A stretch of 64,000 bases of DNA from G965276765 sp965276765 (GTDB taxonomy: Bacteria > Actinomycetota > Acidimicrobiia > Acidimicrobiales > Palsa-688): the NCBI GenBank assembly GCA_965276765.1, contig OZ255627.1, positions 1,116,001 to 1,180,000 of the forward strand. Reading direction: 5' to 3'. Below the pieces are notes generated by a model that was given only the letters and a program-made list of their open reading frames with translations, did no database searches and was not told the origin of the DNA. The translations under genes were made by a program, and so were the position numbers. Within the stretch, counting starts at the first letter, position 1; each line of letters opens with the position of its first letter. Positions 1 through 8,193 of this stretch are shown here, in pieces.

Positions 1-230
1 TCGCCTCGCTCGTCGACGACACCGACGACCTCGTGGCCCGGAGTGATCTGCGGGTGCTTCGCCGACAGGTCGCCCTCGGCGAGATGAAGGTCCGTGCGGC
101 ACACGCCACACGTGACGACACGCACCCGTATCTGCCCCGGACCCGGTGCGGGCACGTCTCGTTCGATCCGTCTCAGCGGACCTTCGTCGATGGGGGCCGG
201 TCTGTCCACAACCCACGCTGACATCGTCAT
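1..230 (-). CDS. Zinc-dependent alcohol dehydrogenase, N-terminal part
   Basis: The frame runs off the left window edge, so only about 76 N-terminal residues are visible. They form the GroES-like start of a medium-chain zinc alcohol dehydrogenase: CGVCRTDLH with the catalytic-zinc cysteine near residue 41, and GHE near residue 66, the usual spacing in the AdhP group. Start is ATG at 230 or, two codons on, ATG at 224. The expected reaction is NAD(P)-dependent alcohol/aldehyde interconversion in the cytosol. The structural zinc site and Rossmann fold lie outside the window, so substrate class cannot be judged. Confidence 0.85.
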   Translation of the reverse strand, partial: MTMSAWVVDRPAPIDEGPLRRIERDVPAPGPGQIRVRVVTCGVCRTDLHLAEGDLSAKHPQITPGHEVVGVVDERG

Positions 231-359
231 GACACGATGATCGCTCAGGGCACACGGGGCGTGGGCGCGAACCCGAAGCGCACGGCCGGGCGCGGCCCGG
301 TGTTATCCCGTCTGGCAGCCCGCGATCCTCTGGTGACCCGCTGCTCCCCCCGCTACCGC

Positions 360-378
360 AGCCCCCCACAGGGGGGCT
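360..378 (-). terminator. GC-rich hairpin between carboxypeptidase and alcohol dehydrogenase
   Basis: A perfect 8-bp stem (AGCCCCCC / GGGGGGCT) closes a 3-base ACA loop. It lies between the carboxypeptidase stop (565) and the dehydrogenase start (230), so on the minus strand it could end the upstream operon. There is no U-tract on that strand and only three T on the other, so it is a hairpin-type terminator at best. The rest of 231-564 holds only short open frames without recognisable features. Confidence 0.4.
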
Positions 379-564
379 TTGGTGTCGGATCACGGTGATG
401 CGAAGTGGCTGGCATCACTCAGCCGCCGAAAACTACGGCTTGCCCTTTGACGGCGGATGCCGCCGCGTCGAGCGGGACTCCTGCACCTGGGCGATGGCCA
501 GGCGCTTGGCGCTGTCGAGGCGGTCGGCGTCGGCTCTCGACACGATTCTCACCGGCACCCCGAT

Positions 565-2058
565 TCATTGGTCGAGCCCCCCGCTGGTGGCGGTGACGAA
601 CGCGGCGAGCGCCGTACTCTGTCGCAGCCGGCTCGGCTCGTGGACGTACATCATGTGGCCGCCCTCGTAGAAGTGGACGTCGATGTTGTTGCGCTGGACG
701 GTCGGGATGTCCAGGTGGGCAAAGGCGTGCTCGGCGGCGAAGTACGGGGTGGCGCCGTCGTAGTAGCCGCACGCCAGGTACACGCGAAGGTGCGGATTGT
801 GTCGCATGGCCTCACCCAGCATCGAGGTGACCGTGACGTGGCGGCCCTCGAAGGTGGCATAGCTCCACGGTTGCACCCGGTCGGTGAGGATCTCGTAGGG
901 CAAGTCCGAGTGGTAGCCGAGGTCCTGGCGGACGTAATGGTTGAGCGCGCCGGCGTACGGTCCGTGTATGGCCACGTTGCTCGGGTCGTGGGAAGGGTGC
1001 TCGCCACCGTCGTCGGGCTCGTAGCCGGTGAAGCGCCCGTCGAGACGGCCCACGACCTGACCTTTCGAGCGCAGCAACTCCCGGAAGAAGCGGCGGTGCT
1101 CGATGCGCAGGTTCACCTGCCCCACATAGGTCTCCGAGAGGCCGGTAACGGCTGCAACCTGACGCACCAGCTCGGCCCGTTCGTCGGCCGGAAGCCGGCT
1201 ACCGCGGGCCAGACCATAGGGATAGTCGCGTTGCGCCAGCGATTCCGCCTCTCTCAGCAGGTCGGCCAAAGGGCGGGAGCCGTGAAGACCGTGGTAGTGG
1301 GCGATGGCGGCATAGGTGGGCAGGTAGAGGGCGGCGGGCAGGTCGTTGCCTTCGGTGAACCTGATCGTCGCCATGTCGACCACCGACGAGATCAGCATGA
1401 TCCCGTTGGGATAGAAACCGAAGCGGCGTTGAAGGTGAGCGGCCAGAGCACTCGCCCTGAGCGTCCCGTACGACTCCCCAGCCAGGTACTTGGGAGAGAG
1501 CCAGCGTCCGTGCCGAGACGTCCAGAGCCTGATCAGCTCCCCCACCGACTCGAGATCCCGCTGGAACCCGTGGTACTCGGCCGGCGTGCCTCCCTCGACA
1601 ACCCGCGAGTACCCCGTCGAAACCGGGTCGATGAAGACCAGGTCGGAATGCGCCAGCAGCGTCTCGGGATTATCCGCCAACCCGTACGGAGGCGACGCCA
1701 GTTCGCCGGCATCGCCCATCAGAACCCGCCGGGGACCGAGCAGGCCGAGGTGGAGCCAGACGCTCGAGGAGCCGGGTCCGCCGTTGAAGGCAAACGTGAC
1801 CGGTCTCGTCAAAGGGTCGGCGCCGTCGAGGGTGTAGGCGGTGACGAACAACTCCGCTTTGGGTTCGAGTCCCTTGAAGCGACCGTCCTCGTGCACCTCC
1901 TCGCGCAGCACGATGCGTCCGGCAACCGCCGTGTAGCGCAGCTCACCTCCCGGCGTAGTGATGGTGTGCTGCGACTCCACCAGATCGTCGCTCGGCGGCG
2001 TGACGGGTCCTGCCCCCGGCTTGCCGTCTTCGGGTGTCGGGGTCTCCTGGCTGCTCAT
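565..2058 (-). CDS. Serine carboxypeptidase, family S10
   Basis: 497-residue alpha/beta hydrolase of the S10 family, which removes C-terminal amino acids from peptides. The oxyanion-hole motif FNGGPGSSS is at about 91-99, the nucleophile in GESYG is Ser196, and Asp434 (YYDGATP) and His468 (GGHMM) complete the triad. The start at 2058 is chosen because AGGAAA lies just upstream and homology begins after it; the frame stays open further upstream but would overlap the amidohydrolase gene. No signal peptide is evident, so the enzyme looks cytosolic. It follows the amidohydrolase by 43 nt, suggesting one operon for peptide turnover. Confidence 0.9.
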   Translation of the reverse strand: MSSQETPTPEDGKPGAGPVTPPSDDLVESQHTITTPGGELRYTAVAGRIVLREEVHEDGRFKGLEPKAELFVTAYTLDGADPLTRPVTFAFNGGPGSSSVWLHLGLLGPRRVLMGDAGELASPPYGLADNPETLLAHSDLVFIDPVSTGYSRVVEGGTPAEYHGFQRDLESVGELIRLWTSRHGRWLSPKYLAGESYGTLRASALAAHLQRRFGFYPNGIMLISSVVDMATIRFTEGNDLPAALYLPTYAAIAHYHGLHGSRPLADLLREAESLAQRDYPYGLARGSRLPADERAELVRQVAAVTGLSETYVGQVNLRIEHRRFFRELLRSKGQVVGRLDGRFTGYEPDDGGEHPSHDPSNVAIHGPYAGALNHYVRQDLGYHSDLPYEILTDRVQPWSYATFEGRHVTVTSMLGEAMRHNPHLRVYLACGYYDGATPYFAAEHAFAHLDIPTVQRNNIDVHFYEGGHMMYVHEPSRLRQSTALAAFVTATSGGLDQ

Positions 2059-2101
2059 CTCGGAATGGTTTCCTTTCTCACGCCGGCGTCGGCGTGGCCC
2101 G

Positions 2102-3340
2102 TCATAGCTGCCTGACATGAAAGCGGCCATTTTGCAGTATGACGACCAGTCTCGCTTGATCCTGAAGGACGCCGATGTCGGTGAGCGGGTCACCGTCCAC
2201 GACCAGCAGATCGGCCCGCTTTCCTGGCTCGACAGTCCCTACCTCGTCACCGAGTCCAAGGAGCTCGGCGTTGGTGCGCGTCGTGGCGATGAGTGTGGCG
2301 TGAGTACCAAGTTCCTTGGCTTTGATCGCCAGCTCTCGCACCCTGTGGCGGGCGAGGGGACCGAGGAGATCCGACCCGGAGGCGACCTTGACTCCGGCCG
2401 CCATCGCGATGCGCATGCTGTCAACACCCGCGCCGAGCACCCCATCGAGCTTCTGGAGGTTGTCCTGGCCGAAGCCGTACTTGCGCCCCTCCTCGTACAG
2501 CTTCTCGTAGGCGACGAACGTCGGCACCAGATAGGTGCCACGATCGGCCATCAGCGCGGCGGTATCGGCGTCCAGAAAGTTGCCGTGCTCCACCGAGCGG
2601 ACACCAGCCTCGACGGCGTTTCGTATGGCCGACGGGGTGTAGGCGTGGGCCAGGACATAGCTACCGGCCGCAGTGGCCTCTTCGACGGCGGCCCGGAGCT
2701 CGTCGGGTCGGTACTGGTCGGACTCGAGACGATCGGTCGGTGACGCCACGCCGCCTCCGGCCATGACCTTGATGGCGTCGGCCCCTCTCCTGAGCTGTTC
2801 GCGGGCGGCGCGCCGCACTCCGTCGGGCCCGTCGGCCACATTGGTAACCATGCCGATGTGGGCACCGCACCCGCACCCGAGGTCGTCTTCGGCCCGGGTG
2901 CGAGCGTCGCCGTGGCCCCCGGTCTGGGAGAGCGGGTGGCCGCTGACGAGCAGGCGCGGACCGACAATCAAGCCCCGGTCGACGGCTTCTTTCATGCCCC
3001 AGTCGGCGCCCCCGGCGTCGCGCACCGTGGTGTAGCCCTGATCGAGGGTCTGACGTATCACCCTCGCGACCTCGTAGGCGAGGAGACTCGTCGGGTACTC
3101 GCGCTGCTGGCGCGCGATGTCCACGTCGAGCGAGCAGACGTGGACGTGAGCGTCGATGAGGCCAGGCATCAGGGTGCGGCCGTGGCAGTCGACGTCCTCG
3201 GCGCCAACGGCGGTCGGCGCGGTGGTGACGTCCTTGATGATCCCCCCCTCCACGACGACGGTCGCATCCTCGAGCGGCTCGGCTCCGGTGCAGGCGAGCA
3301 CAGTGGCGTGACGAAACACGATCGTCTGGGTCGGGGTCAT
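2102..3340 (-). CDS. Amidohydrolase, imidazolonepropionase/prolidase-like
   Basis: 412-residue metal-dependent hydrolase. The first metal pair is HxH (AHVH, 65/67), followed by Lys191 in IKVMAGG, His232 (LAHAY), His252 (VEHGN) and Asp324 (SGSD), the order typical of the amidohydrolase superfamily subgroup that includes Xaa-Pro dipeptidases and imidazolonepropionase-like enzymes. Start ATG 3340 has a strong AAGGAG six bases upstream. It is the first gene of a two-gene unit with the S10 carboxypeptidase, which supports a dipeptide or N-acyl amino acid substrate (inference). The substrate cannot be read from sequence. Confidence 0.85.
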   Translation of the reverse strand: MTPTQTIVFRHATVLACTGAEPLEDATVVVEGGIIKDVTTAPTAVGAEDVDCHGRTLMPGLIDAHVHVCSLDVDIARQQREYPTSLLAYEVARVIRQTLDQGYTTVRDAGGADWGMKEAVDRGLIVGPRLLVSGHPLSQTGGHGDARTRAEDDLGCGCGAHIGMVTNVADGPDGVRRAAREQLRRGADAIKVMAGGGVASPTDRLESDQYRPDELRAAVEEATAAGSYVLAHAYTPSAIRNAVEAGVRSVEHGNFLDADTAALMADRGTYLVPTFVAYEKLYEEGRKYGFGQDNLQKLDGVLGAGVDSMRIAMAAGVKVASGSDLLGPLARHRVRELAIKAKELGTHATLIATTRTNAELLGLGDEVGTVEPGKRADLLVVDGDPLTDIGVLQDQARLVVILQNGRFHVRQL

Positions 3341-3585
3341 CGGACGCTCCTTGGCCGTCGGGGATCTCATCAGCGCATCGGGGAAACCAGATTGGGGCGC
3401 TGGCACCCCGCCGGCGCCGCCGCCGGCATCATAGGAGTCCGGGACGCCGGGACCGCTCGAGCCGCGACCGGGGGCGCCATTCCCCTCAAACGTCGGAGAG
3501 GTCGTGTTTCGGGCTCGTTACGGTTGTGCGACACCTCTGTGGCAGCGATCCACAGCACCTCGCCGGTCTCTACGATCCGTCGGTA

Positions 3586-4341
3586 ATGCTCAGCCTCGGC
3601 CCCTCCCCAAGGAACACGTGGCACGTCGACGCCGACCGCTGCGACCTCCGCCGCCGGCGCAGCAGGGGGCCGGGCTGGGAGATCGACGCCCACCCCCAAG
3701 ACCTGATCCTCGACCCCGACCGCACCGGCCTCCTGGTCGTCGACATGCAAAACGACTTCTGCCACCCGAACGGCTGGCTGGCCTCCATCGGCGTCGACGT
3801 CACCCCCGATCGCGCCCCCATCGATCCCCTCGTCGACCTCCTCCCCGTCATGCGCGATGCCGGCGCACCCGTGATATGGGTCAACTGGGGCAACCGTCCG
3901 GATCGGGCCAACCTCCCCCCCGCCGTCCTCCACGTCTACAACCCCGACGGCTATTCGACCGGTCTCGGTGACCCGCTCTCCGGCGCCGGGCGGGTCCTCG
4001 AGACGGGGAGCTGGGGGGCCGCCAACGTCGACGAGCTCCCGCCCGCAGCCGGCGACATCACGGCGGAGAAATATCGCATCAGTGGATTTTGGGGCACCCA
4101 ACTCGATTCCATTCTCCGCAACCTCGACCTGACCACCCTGCTGTTTGCCGGCGTCAACGTCGACCAGTGCGTCATGGCCACCCTCCTCGACGCCGGCTGC
4201 ATCGGCTACGACTGCATCCTGCTCACCGACTGCGCCGCCACCACCTCACCCCCCTTCTGCTGGGACGCCACCATCTACAACGTCCACCAATGCGTCGGCT
4301 TCACGGCCAGATCCGACACGCTGCGCAAAGCCATCGGATAA
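3586..4341 (+). CDS. Isochorismatase-family cysteine hydrolase (RutB-like)
   Basis: 251 residues from ATG 3586; a GTG at 3526 would add 20 residues and cannot be excluded because neither start has a clear ribosome site. The cysteine-hydrolase triad is complete: Asp53 (VVDMQND), Lys162 (AEKYRISGF) and Cys195 (VDQCVMAT). The FWGTQLDSILR stretch and overall length resemble peroxyureidoacrylate/ureidoacrylate amidohydrolases and N-carbamoyl amidases. The likely role is hydrolysis of a carbamoyl or ureido group in the cytosol. It stands alone on the plus strand, with no other pyrimidine-degradation gene nearby, so the pathway is open. Confidence 0.85.
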   Translation: MLSLGPSPRNTWHVDADRCDLRRRRSRGPGWEIDAHPQDLILDPDRTGLLVVDMQNDFCHPNGWLASIGVDVTPDRAPIDPLVDLLPVMRDAGAPVIWVNWGNRPDRANLPPAVLHVYNPDGYSTGLGDPLSGAGRVLETGSWGAANVDELPPAAGDITAEKYRISGFWGTQLDSILRNLDLTTLLFAGVNVDQCVMATLLDAGCIGYDCILLTDCAATTSPPFCWDATIYNVHQCVGFTARSDTLRKAIG

Positions 4342-4391
4342 CGCTCCCCTACGCTCGACAGGCCCATGCCGGGGCTACGCTGAGAGGCCAG

Positions 4392-5207
4392 ATGGTCGAC
4401 GTCGATGTCCTGTACCGACAACACTTGACCGACGGCGACCTGCGCTTGCTGGCAGACGCGGCCGGTGCCAGGGCCCCGCTGTCGGTTGCGCTCGCCGCGG
4501 CCACCACCGAGGCTCACGTGTTCCGGCCCGAACAGTCCGCGCTCAGCGTCGGGGTGTCCCCGTTTCTCACCTTTGCCGTGGCCCTCCACCGCACCGCCGT
4601 CACGCTCCAGGAGGCGACCTTCGTCGAGGAGCGCTGGACGCCGCGGCTACGCGTACCGGTCTTCGATGTCGTGGCCCTGCGCCGCCTGCTCGACGACCCC
4701 ATGCGCCGGTACGCCCTCGTCGAGCTGCTGGCGTCCTACAGCCGGGTGGCCAGCGGTGTCGCTTGGACCCGCTCGGCGCGAGGCTGGCAGCGGCGCCGCT
4801 TCAGCGAGCTCGACCCGGTGCGCATGGCCGGCCTGCTCGAGGTGGTCGACCCCGCGGAGCGGCCCGGGATCTACCGTCGCCTCGGCGACCTGGCCCTGTT
4901 CACGACCGGGGTGTTCCCCGACGCTCCGATGGGGGTGGCGGGGGCGGGGCGGGGGCGACTGTTGCGCCTGTCGGGGTTGGCCGGCGCCGACGACGATCTG
5001 TCCGGCACCGCCCTCCTCGAGCTGCTCGGCACGCGCTGGTATCACCTCGCCGGCCAGGCGGCTCGGGCGGTTGGCTCGCCAATGACGGCGATGCTGGCGG
5101 TGACCGCCGACCTCGGCGAGCACTTCGCCGATGCCCGCCGGGTGCTCAACGTCGTGACCGACAGGTACCTCTTCCCACTGCGAGGCCAGTGGTTTGGTGC
5201 CGGCTGA
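4392..5207 (+). CDS. Conserved hypothetical protein
   Basis: 271 residues from ATG 4392, preceded by GAGAGG. I do not recognise a named family. The protein is soluble, rich in Leu, Arg and Ala, without signal peptide or membrane segment, and has long helical stretches (DVVALRRLLDDPMRRYALVELL near the middle). Third-position GC and frame openness fit a real gene. It begins 50 nt after the isochorismatase-like gene on the same strand, so the two may be cotranscribed. It ends 22 nt before the left inverted repeat of the adjacent mobile segment. Confidence 0.7.
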   Translation: MVDVDVLYRQHLTDGDLRLLADAAGARAPLSVALAAATTEAHVFRPEQSALSVGVSPFLTFAVALHRTAVTLQEATFVEERWTPRLRVPVFDVVALRRLLDDPMRRYALVELLASYSRVASGVAWTRSARGWQRRRFSELDPVRMAGLLEVVDPAERPGIYRRLGDLALFTTGVFPDAPMGVAGAGRGRLLRLSGLAGADDDLSGTALLELLGTRWYHLAGQAARAVGSPMTAMLAVTADLGEHFADARRVLNVVTDRYLFPLRGQWFGAG

Positions 5208-5229
5208 CGGGCCCCACCTCGGCCGAGGG

Positions 5230-5255
5230 CTAGTGCCGCGACCGGCAACGTTCGC
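5230..5255 (+). repeat. Left terminal inverted repeat
   Basis: 26-nt repeat beginning CTAGTGCC. It pairs with 8162-8187 in inverted orientation, with mismatches at positions 9, 12 and 24. It lies 22 nt after the stop of the upstream hypothetical gene, so insertion did not visibly disrupt that gene. Confidence 0.65.
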
Positions 5256-5279
5256 TCGTTATACCGGATCCGTCTGATT

Positions 5280-5490
5280 GATGATCAGTGCGGGCGTTGC
5301 GGCGTGGTCGTAGCGTCTCGGGGATCCGATGGGCTGGCTCACGAACCGTCTGCCGATCTTCGGGTCTGGTTTCCGAACGAGGTGTCAGTCCTGTCGGGTT
5401 TCGCCGTGGTGTGGCTGAAAAGAGGCGCGATCGTCAGGACCTGAAATCAGACGTGCCCGCCACGGTTCCATCATTGACTGGCGGGTAAGG
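5280..5490 (+). ncRNA. Candidate IS110 bridge-RNA region
   Basis: IS110-group elements carry a long noncoding left end that encodes a structured bridge RNA guiding recombination. Here about 250 nt precede the transposase with no gene. The region holds a paired stem, 5385-5393 with 5435-5444 (TCAGTCCTG against CAGGACCTGA, one bulge), plus smaller GC hairpins. This placement matches the IS110 subgroup rather than IS1111. No covariance evidence was available, and the exact ends are unknown. Confidence 0.3.
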
Positions 5491-5506
5491 AGACGGGCTG
5501 ATCGCT

Positions 5507-6709
5507 GTGATCATCGGGATCGACCCGCACAAGGCATCGCACACGGCGGCGGCGATCGACCCGGCGGAGACACCGCTGGGGCAACTGAAGGTCCGGGCCG
5601 GCGTCGACCAGACGGTCCGGCTGTTGGCCTGGGCGGAGCGGTGGCCGGAGCGGACCTGGGCCGTGGAGGGCGCCGGCGGGCTCCAGCTATCTGTTGGCAC
5701 AGCAGGTTGTCGCGGCCGGGGAGCGGGTGGTGGACGTGCAACCAAGCTCGCCGCTCGAGTGCGGCTGTTGGCCAACGGTTCGAGCAATAGGAACGACCCG
5801 AACGACGCCCGCTCGGTCGCGGTCGCCGCCCTGGGTTCCCCGGACGTGCGGGCGGTGAGCGCGGAGGATCACGCGGCGGTGATGAAGGTGTGGGCCAAAC
5901 GGCAGCGGGACCTCTCCGGGGCGCGCACCCAGGTCGTTTGCCGTCTTCATGCCGTGCTGTGCGAGCTGATCCCGGGTGGCGTCAAGGGCCAGATCCGTGC
6001 CACGGCCGCGGCTCGGCTCCTCGAGGCCTTCGAACCGGCCGGTGCCGTGCCGACGGCCCGCTACGAGCTCGCCTGTGAGTTCCTGGCCGACCTGGTTCGC
6101 ATCGACGAGCAGATCCGCACTGCCAAGGCCCGCTTGGCCGTTACGGTCAAGGCGTCGAGGACGACGCTCACCCCGGTGTACGGGGTCGGCCCGGTCGTGG
6201 CGGCGACGATCATTGGGGAGGTTGCCGACGCCGGCCACATCCCGGACAAGGCCCACTTCGCCTCCTACAACGGGACCGCGCCCATCGAGGTCTCGTCGGG
6301 ACCGAAGAAGGTGTTCCGGCTCTCAAGGCGAGGCAACCGGCGGGTCAACCACGCCATCCACATGGCCGCCGTCACCAAGATCCGGCACACGCAGAGCCCA
6401 GGTCGGGCCTACTACGAGCGGAAGGTCGCCGAGGGCATGACCGGCAAAGAAGCCCTGCGCGCCTTGAGACGAAGGGTCAGCGACGCCGTGTTCGCCCAGC
6501 TGCTCGCAGACGCCCGCCTCGGCGTCGGGAAGGGTCCGGGAGGGCAACCGGGGAACGTCTCTGCATCCAGCGCGGCCGGCTCGCACCCCGAACACCGACT
6601 CTTCGGACCAGCCACTCCCGGACCAGCAACGACCCTACGACGCCCAGCCCGGACCCGCACCACGCCCACCCCCACGGCGCGCCCGAAGAAATCCCAAGCG
6701 GCCTCTTGA
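5507..6709 (+). CDS. IS110-family transposase with a local compensated frameshift
   Basis: 400-residue DEDD-type transposase. The RuvC-like N-terminus has GIDPHK and the acidic EGAG; the C-terminal IS116/IS110/IS902 domain has the GVGPVVAATIIGEV hairpin-helix and the SSGPKK-RRGNRRVN serine region. Between about 5679 and 5745 the reading frame is wrong. In the alternate frame the same bases read YLLAQQVVAAGERVVDVQP, the normal family sequence, and the original frame then resumes. Two small indels therefore leave an open frame with about 22 scrambled residues. Start GTG 5507 follows AAGGAG. The protein is probably inactive. Confidence 0.85.
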   Translation: MIIGIDPHKASHTAAAIDPAETPLGQLKVRAGVDQTVRLLAWAERWPERTWAVEGAGGLQLSVGTAGCRGRGAGGGRATKLAARVRLLANGSSNRNDPNDARSVAVAALGSPDVRAVSAEDHAAVMKVWAKRQRDLSGARTQVVCRLHAVLCELIPGGVKGQIRATAAARLLEAFEPAGAVPTARYELACEFLADLVRIDEQIRTAKARLAVTVKASRTTLTPVYGVGPVVAATIIGEVADAGHIPDKAHFASYNGTAPIEVSSGPKKVFRLSRRGNRRVNHAIHMAAVTKIRHTQSPGRAYYERKVAEGMTGKEALRALRRRVSDAVFAQLLADARLGVGKGPGGQPGNVSASSAAGSHPEHRLFGPATPGPATTLRRPARTRTTPTPTARPKKSQAAS

Positions 6710-6759
6710 CAACAAAGAGGACTCGATCTGTTCGCCGCAGCCGGAACCCTCGGGGAACG

Positions 6760-6900
6760 CCCCACGCCGTGGCGCGCGAGGTGGTCGAGCACGTCGTCGA
6801 GGCTGGAGCGGTCCATCACGGGGACGAGGGGTTTCGGGGTCGTCTCGGCGAGGGGCCGCAGCTGCGTTCCCTCGCCCCCGACGAGGACGAGCGCCTTCAT
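6760..6900 (-). pseudogene. NDP-sugar nucleotidyltransferase, N-terminal remnant
   Basis: From ATG 6900 the frame reads MKALVLVGGEGTQLRPL followed by TPKPLVPV, the nucleotide-binding start of mannose-1-phosphate guanylyltransferase/glucose-1-phosphate thymidylyltransferase-type enzymes. After about 47 residues homology stops and the frame runs into the 3' side of the IS110 copy. The start overlaps the GT2 stop by 4 bases (ATGA), so the two were once an operon. The full enzyme is over 220 residues, so this is a fragment. Confidence 0.75.
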
Positions 6901-7805
6901 CGGGCGCGATCCCGTTCGCGGCAGGCCACGACGCAGCCGTGCAGTGCGACAAGCTCCGCGCGTGCCCGGAGCGCCGCCCACGCCAGCGGCAGCGTCGCCT
7001 GCCGCCATCCCGTCGCCCGGTGCTTGCGGTAGTAGCGGAAGATGCTCTGCGAGTGCATCAGGTGGGTCCGGCGCGAGCGGCCCGTCGAGACGCCACCCTC
7101 GTGCACGACCTCGAGCTCAGGCGACGCGAGCACCTTCCACCCGGCGTCCCGGAGCCGGGTGCACAGGTCGAGCTCCTCGCCGTACAGCCAGAATGCCTCG
7201 TCGAACGCGCCCACCTGCTCGAACGCCGACCGCCGGACCAACATGGCGGCGCCGCTCACCCAGTCGACCTCGCGCTCGGTGCTCCGGTCCCAGCTCGTCT
7301 GCCGGTACGCGCGTGTGAAGCGGTTGCCGGGCGCGAACGGCCCGAGGAACGCGTGGCCGACGGCCTGCAGGACGCCGGGGAAGGCGCGCCCGCTCTCGTA
7401 TATCGTCCCGTCGGGGTTGCGGATCATCGGCCCGAGCAGCGCGACGTCCGGGCGCCTCTCGCCTGCCGTCACGAACGCGCCGAGATCGCCTTGCCAGATC
7501 TCGGCGTCGGGGTTGAGGAACAGGATTCACGGCGCGTGGACGGCCCGGGCTCCCTGGTTCCACGCCGCAGACAGCCCCCGGTTCGTCGGGTTGTCGATGA
7601 CGCGGACCTGCGTCGTGCGCGCAGCGGCCGCCCGTGCGCTGCCGTCGCGCGAGGCGTTGTCCACGACAAGGACGTCGAGCGCGAGCCCGCCCGAGGCCTC
7701 GACGACGGACGTCACACAGCGCGCGAGGTACTCCCCCGCGTTGTAGTTCACAACGACGACGGCGAGAGCGGCAGGGGACGGGGCCGGGACCTCCGGAGCG
7801 CTCAT
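6897..7805 (-). pseudogene. Family 2 glycosyltransferase (rhamnosyltransferase-like), nonsense mutation
   Basis: From ATG 7805 the frame reads VVVVNYNAGEYL and LVVDNASRDGS, the GT2 nucleotide-sugar site. It then meets an in-frame TGA at 7527-7529, and continues ILFLNPDAE, the DxD-type region, to a normal C-terminus at 6897. Relatives often have Trp at the stop position, so TGG to TGA is the simplest change. The role would be transfer of a sugar in exopolysaccharide or lipid-linked glycan assembly. Upstream and downstream overlaps (ATGA at both ends) show it was the middle gene of a glycan operon. Codons ending in G (GCG, ACG) are commoner than in neighbouring genes, hinting at foreign origin. 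Confidence 0.85.
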
Positions 7806-7908
7806 CCCCCGTGCGGCGTCCGAGAGCCGAGGAGGATGCAGGCCGCGATCAACGCGACGCCGCCCCACCGGAGCACCGGCACGGCTCGTCCAGGACGAAG
7901 CCACGGGA
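7802..7908 (-). pseudogene. EamA/DMT-type transporter, C-terminal tail remnant
   Basis: The minus-strand frame ending at 7802 reads VPVLRWGGVALIAACILLGSR, typical of the last membrane helix of EamA-type drug/metabolite transporters, and overlaps the GT2 start as ATGA. Just upstream, a different frame gives VLDEP, the residues that usually precede this helix, so a frameshift lies near 7890. Everything further upstream is missing, replaced by a PurD-like segment. Confidence 0.45.
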
Positions 7909-8010
7909 TGGCGGCTCGCCAGGGACGACGTAGACCTCGTGGCCGAACTTGTCGGCGGTCCACGCCAGCGCCTGCGCGCGTCCTCCGCCTCCCAGAATGG
8001 AGACCTTCAC
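7909..8010 (-). pseudogene. PurD-like N-terminal fragment
   Basis: From GTG 8010 the frame reads VKVSILGGGGRAQALAW and then VYVVPGEP, close to the first 30 residues of phosphoribosylamine-glycine ligase, where the usual text is GGGREHALAW and V-APGN. The expected His is Gln here. The frame passes straight into the EamA remnant. This is too short to function and could be another nucleotide-binding protein. Confidence 0.4.
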
Positions 8011-8161
8011 GAGGACAGGATGTCAGGCCAGGACCCGTTACCGCCTCCGAGTGCCGGTCGATGGTCAGCAAACTGCGGCGAGCGCGAACAGCCGCCGGCG
8101 GCTGCAGAGGCGACCGGGGTCGGCGATCGGCGCTTATCGCCGGTGAGGCTGCTCAAACAGC

Positions 8162-8187
8162 GCAAACGTTGCCGGCCGAGGCACTAG
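8162..8187 (-). repeat. Right terminal inverted repeat
   Basis: Inverted partner of 5230-5255 (23/26 identity), ending in CTAG. It lies 6 nt before the stop codon of the TauE gene, so the element sits immediately downstream of that gene. Confidence 0.65.
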
Positions 8188-8193
8188 CTGGAG

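Larger units (their letters stand above)
5230..8187. mobile_element. Inverted-repeat-bounded patchwork element with IS110 and gene remnants
   Basis: Positions 5230-5255 and 8162-8187 form an imperfect inverted repeat, 23 of 26 bases matching. Each end starts with CTAG, which is palindromic and could be a 4-base target duplication of the YTAR type used by IS5-like elements (inference). Between the repeats lie an IS110-type transposase, a truncated nucleotidyltransferase, a GT2 gene with an internal stop, an EamA-like tail and a PurD-like head. IS110 elements do not normally use such terminal repeats, so the repeats probably belong to a different, now non-autonomous element into which other DNA was inserted. 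Confidence 0.55.

Noticed and set aside
437..564. Small gene after the carboxypeptidase (about 40 codons, RIVSRADADRLDSAKRLA)
   Set aside because: Start and ribosome site are unclear and no family was recognised; kept out as too weak.
457..2115. Long plus-strand open frame opposite the carboxypeptidase
   Set aside because: It is the antisense shadow of a high-GC gene with complete S10 motifs; its own translation has no recognisable domain.
5507..6709. Fully functional IS110 transposase
   Set aside because: The segment after the EGAG motif is out of frame relative to the family, so normal activity is unlikely.
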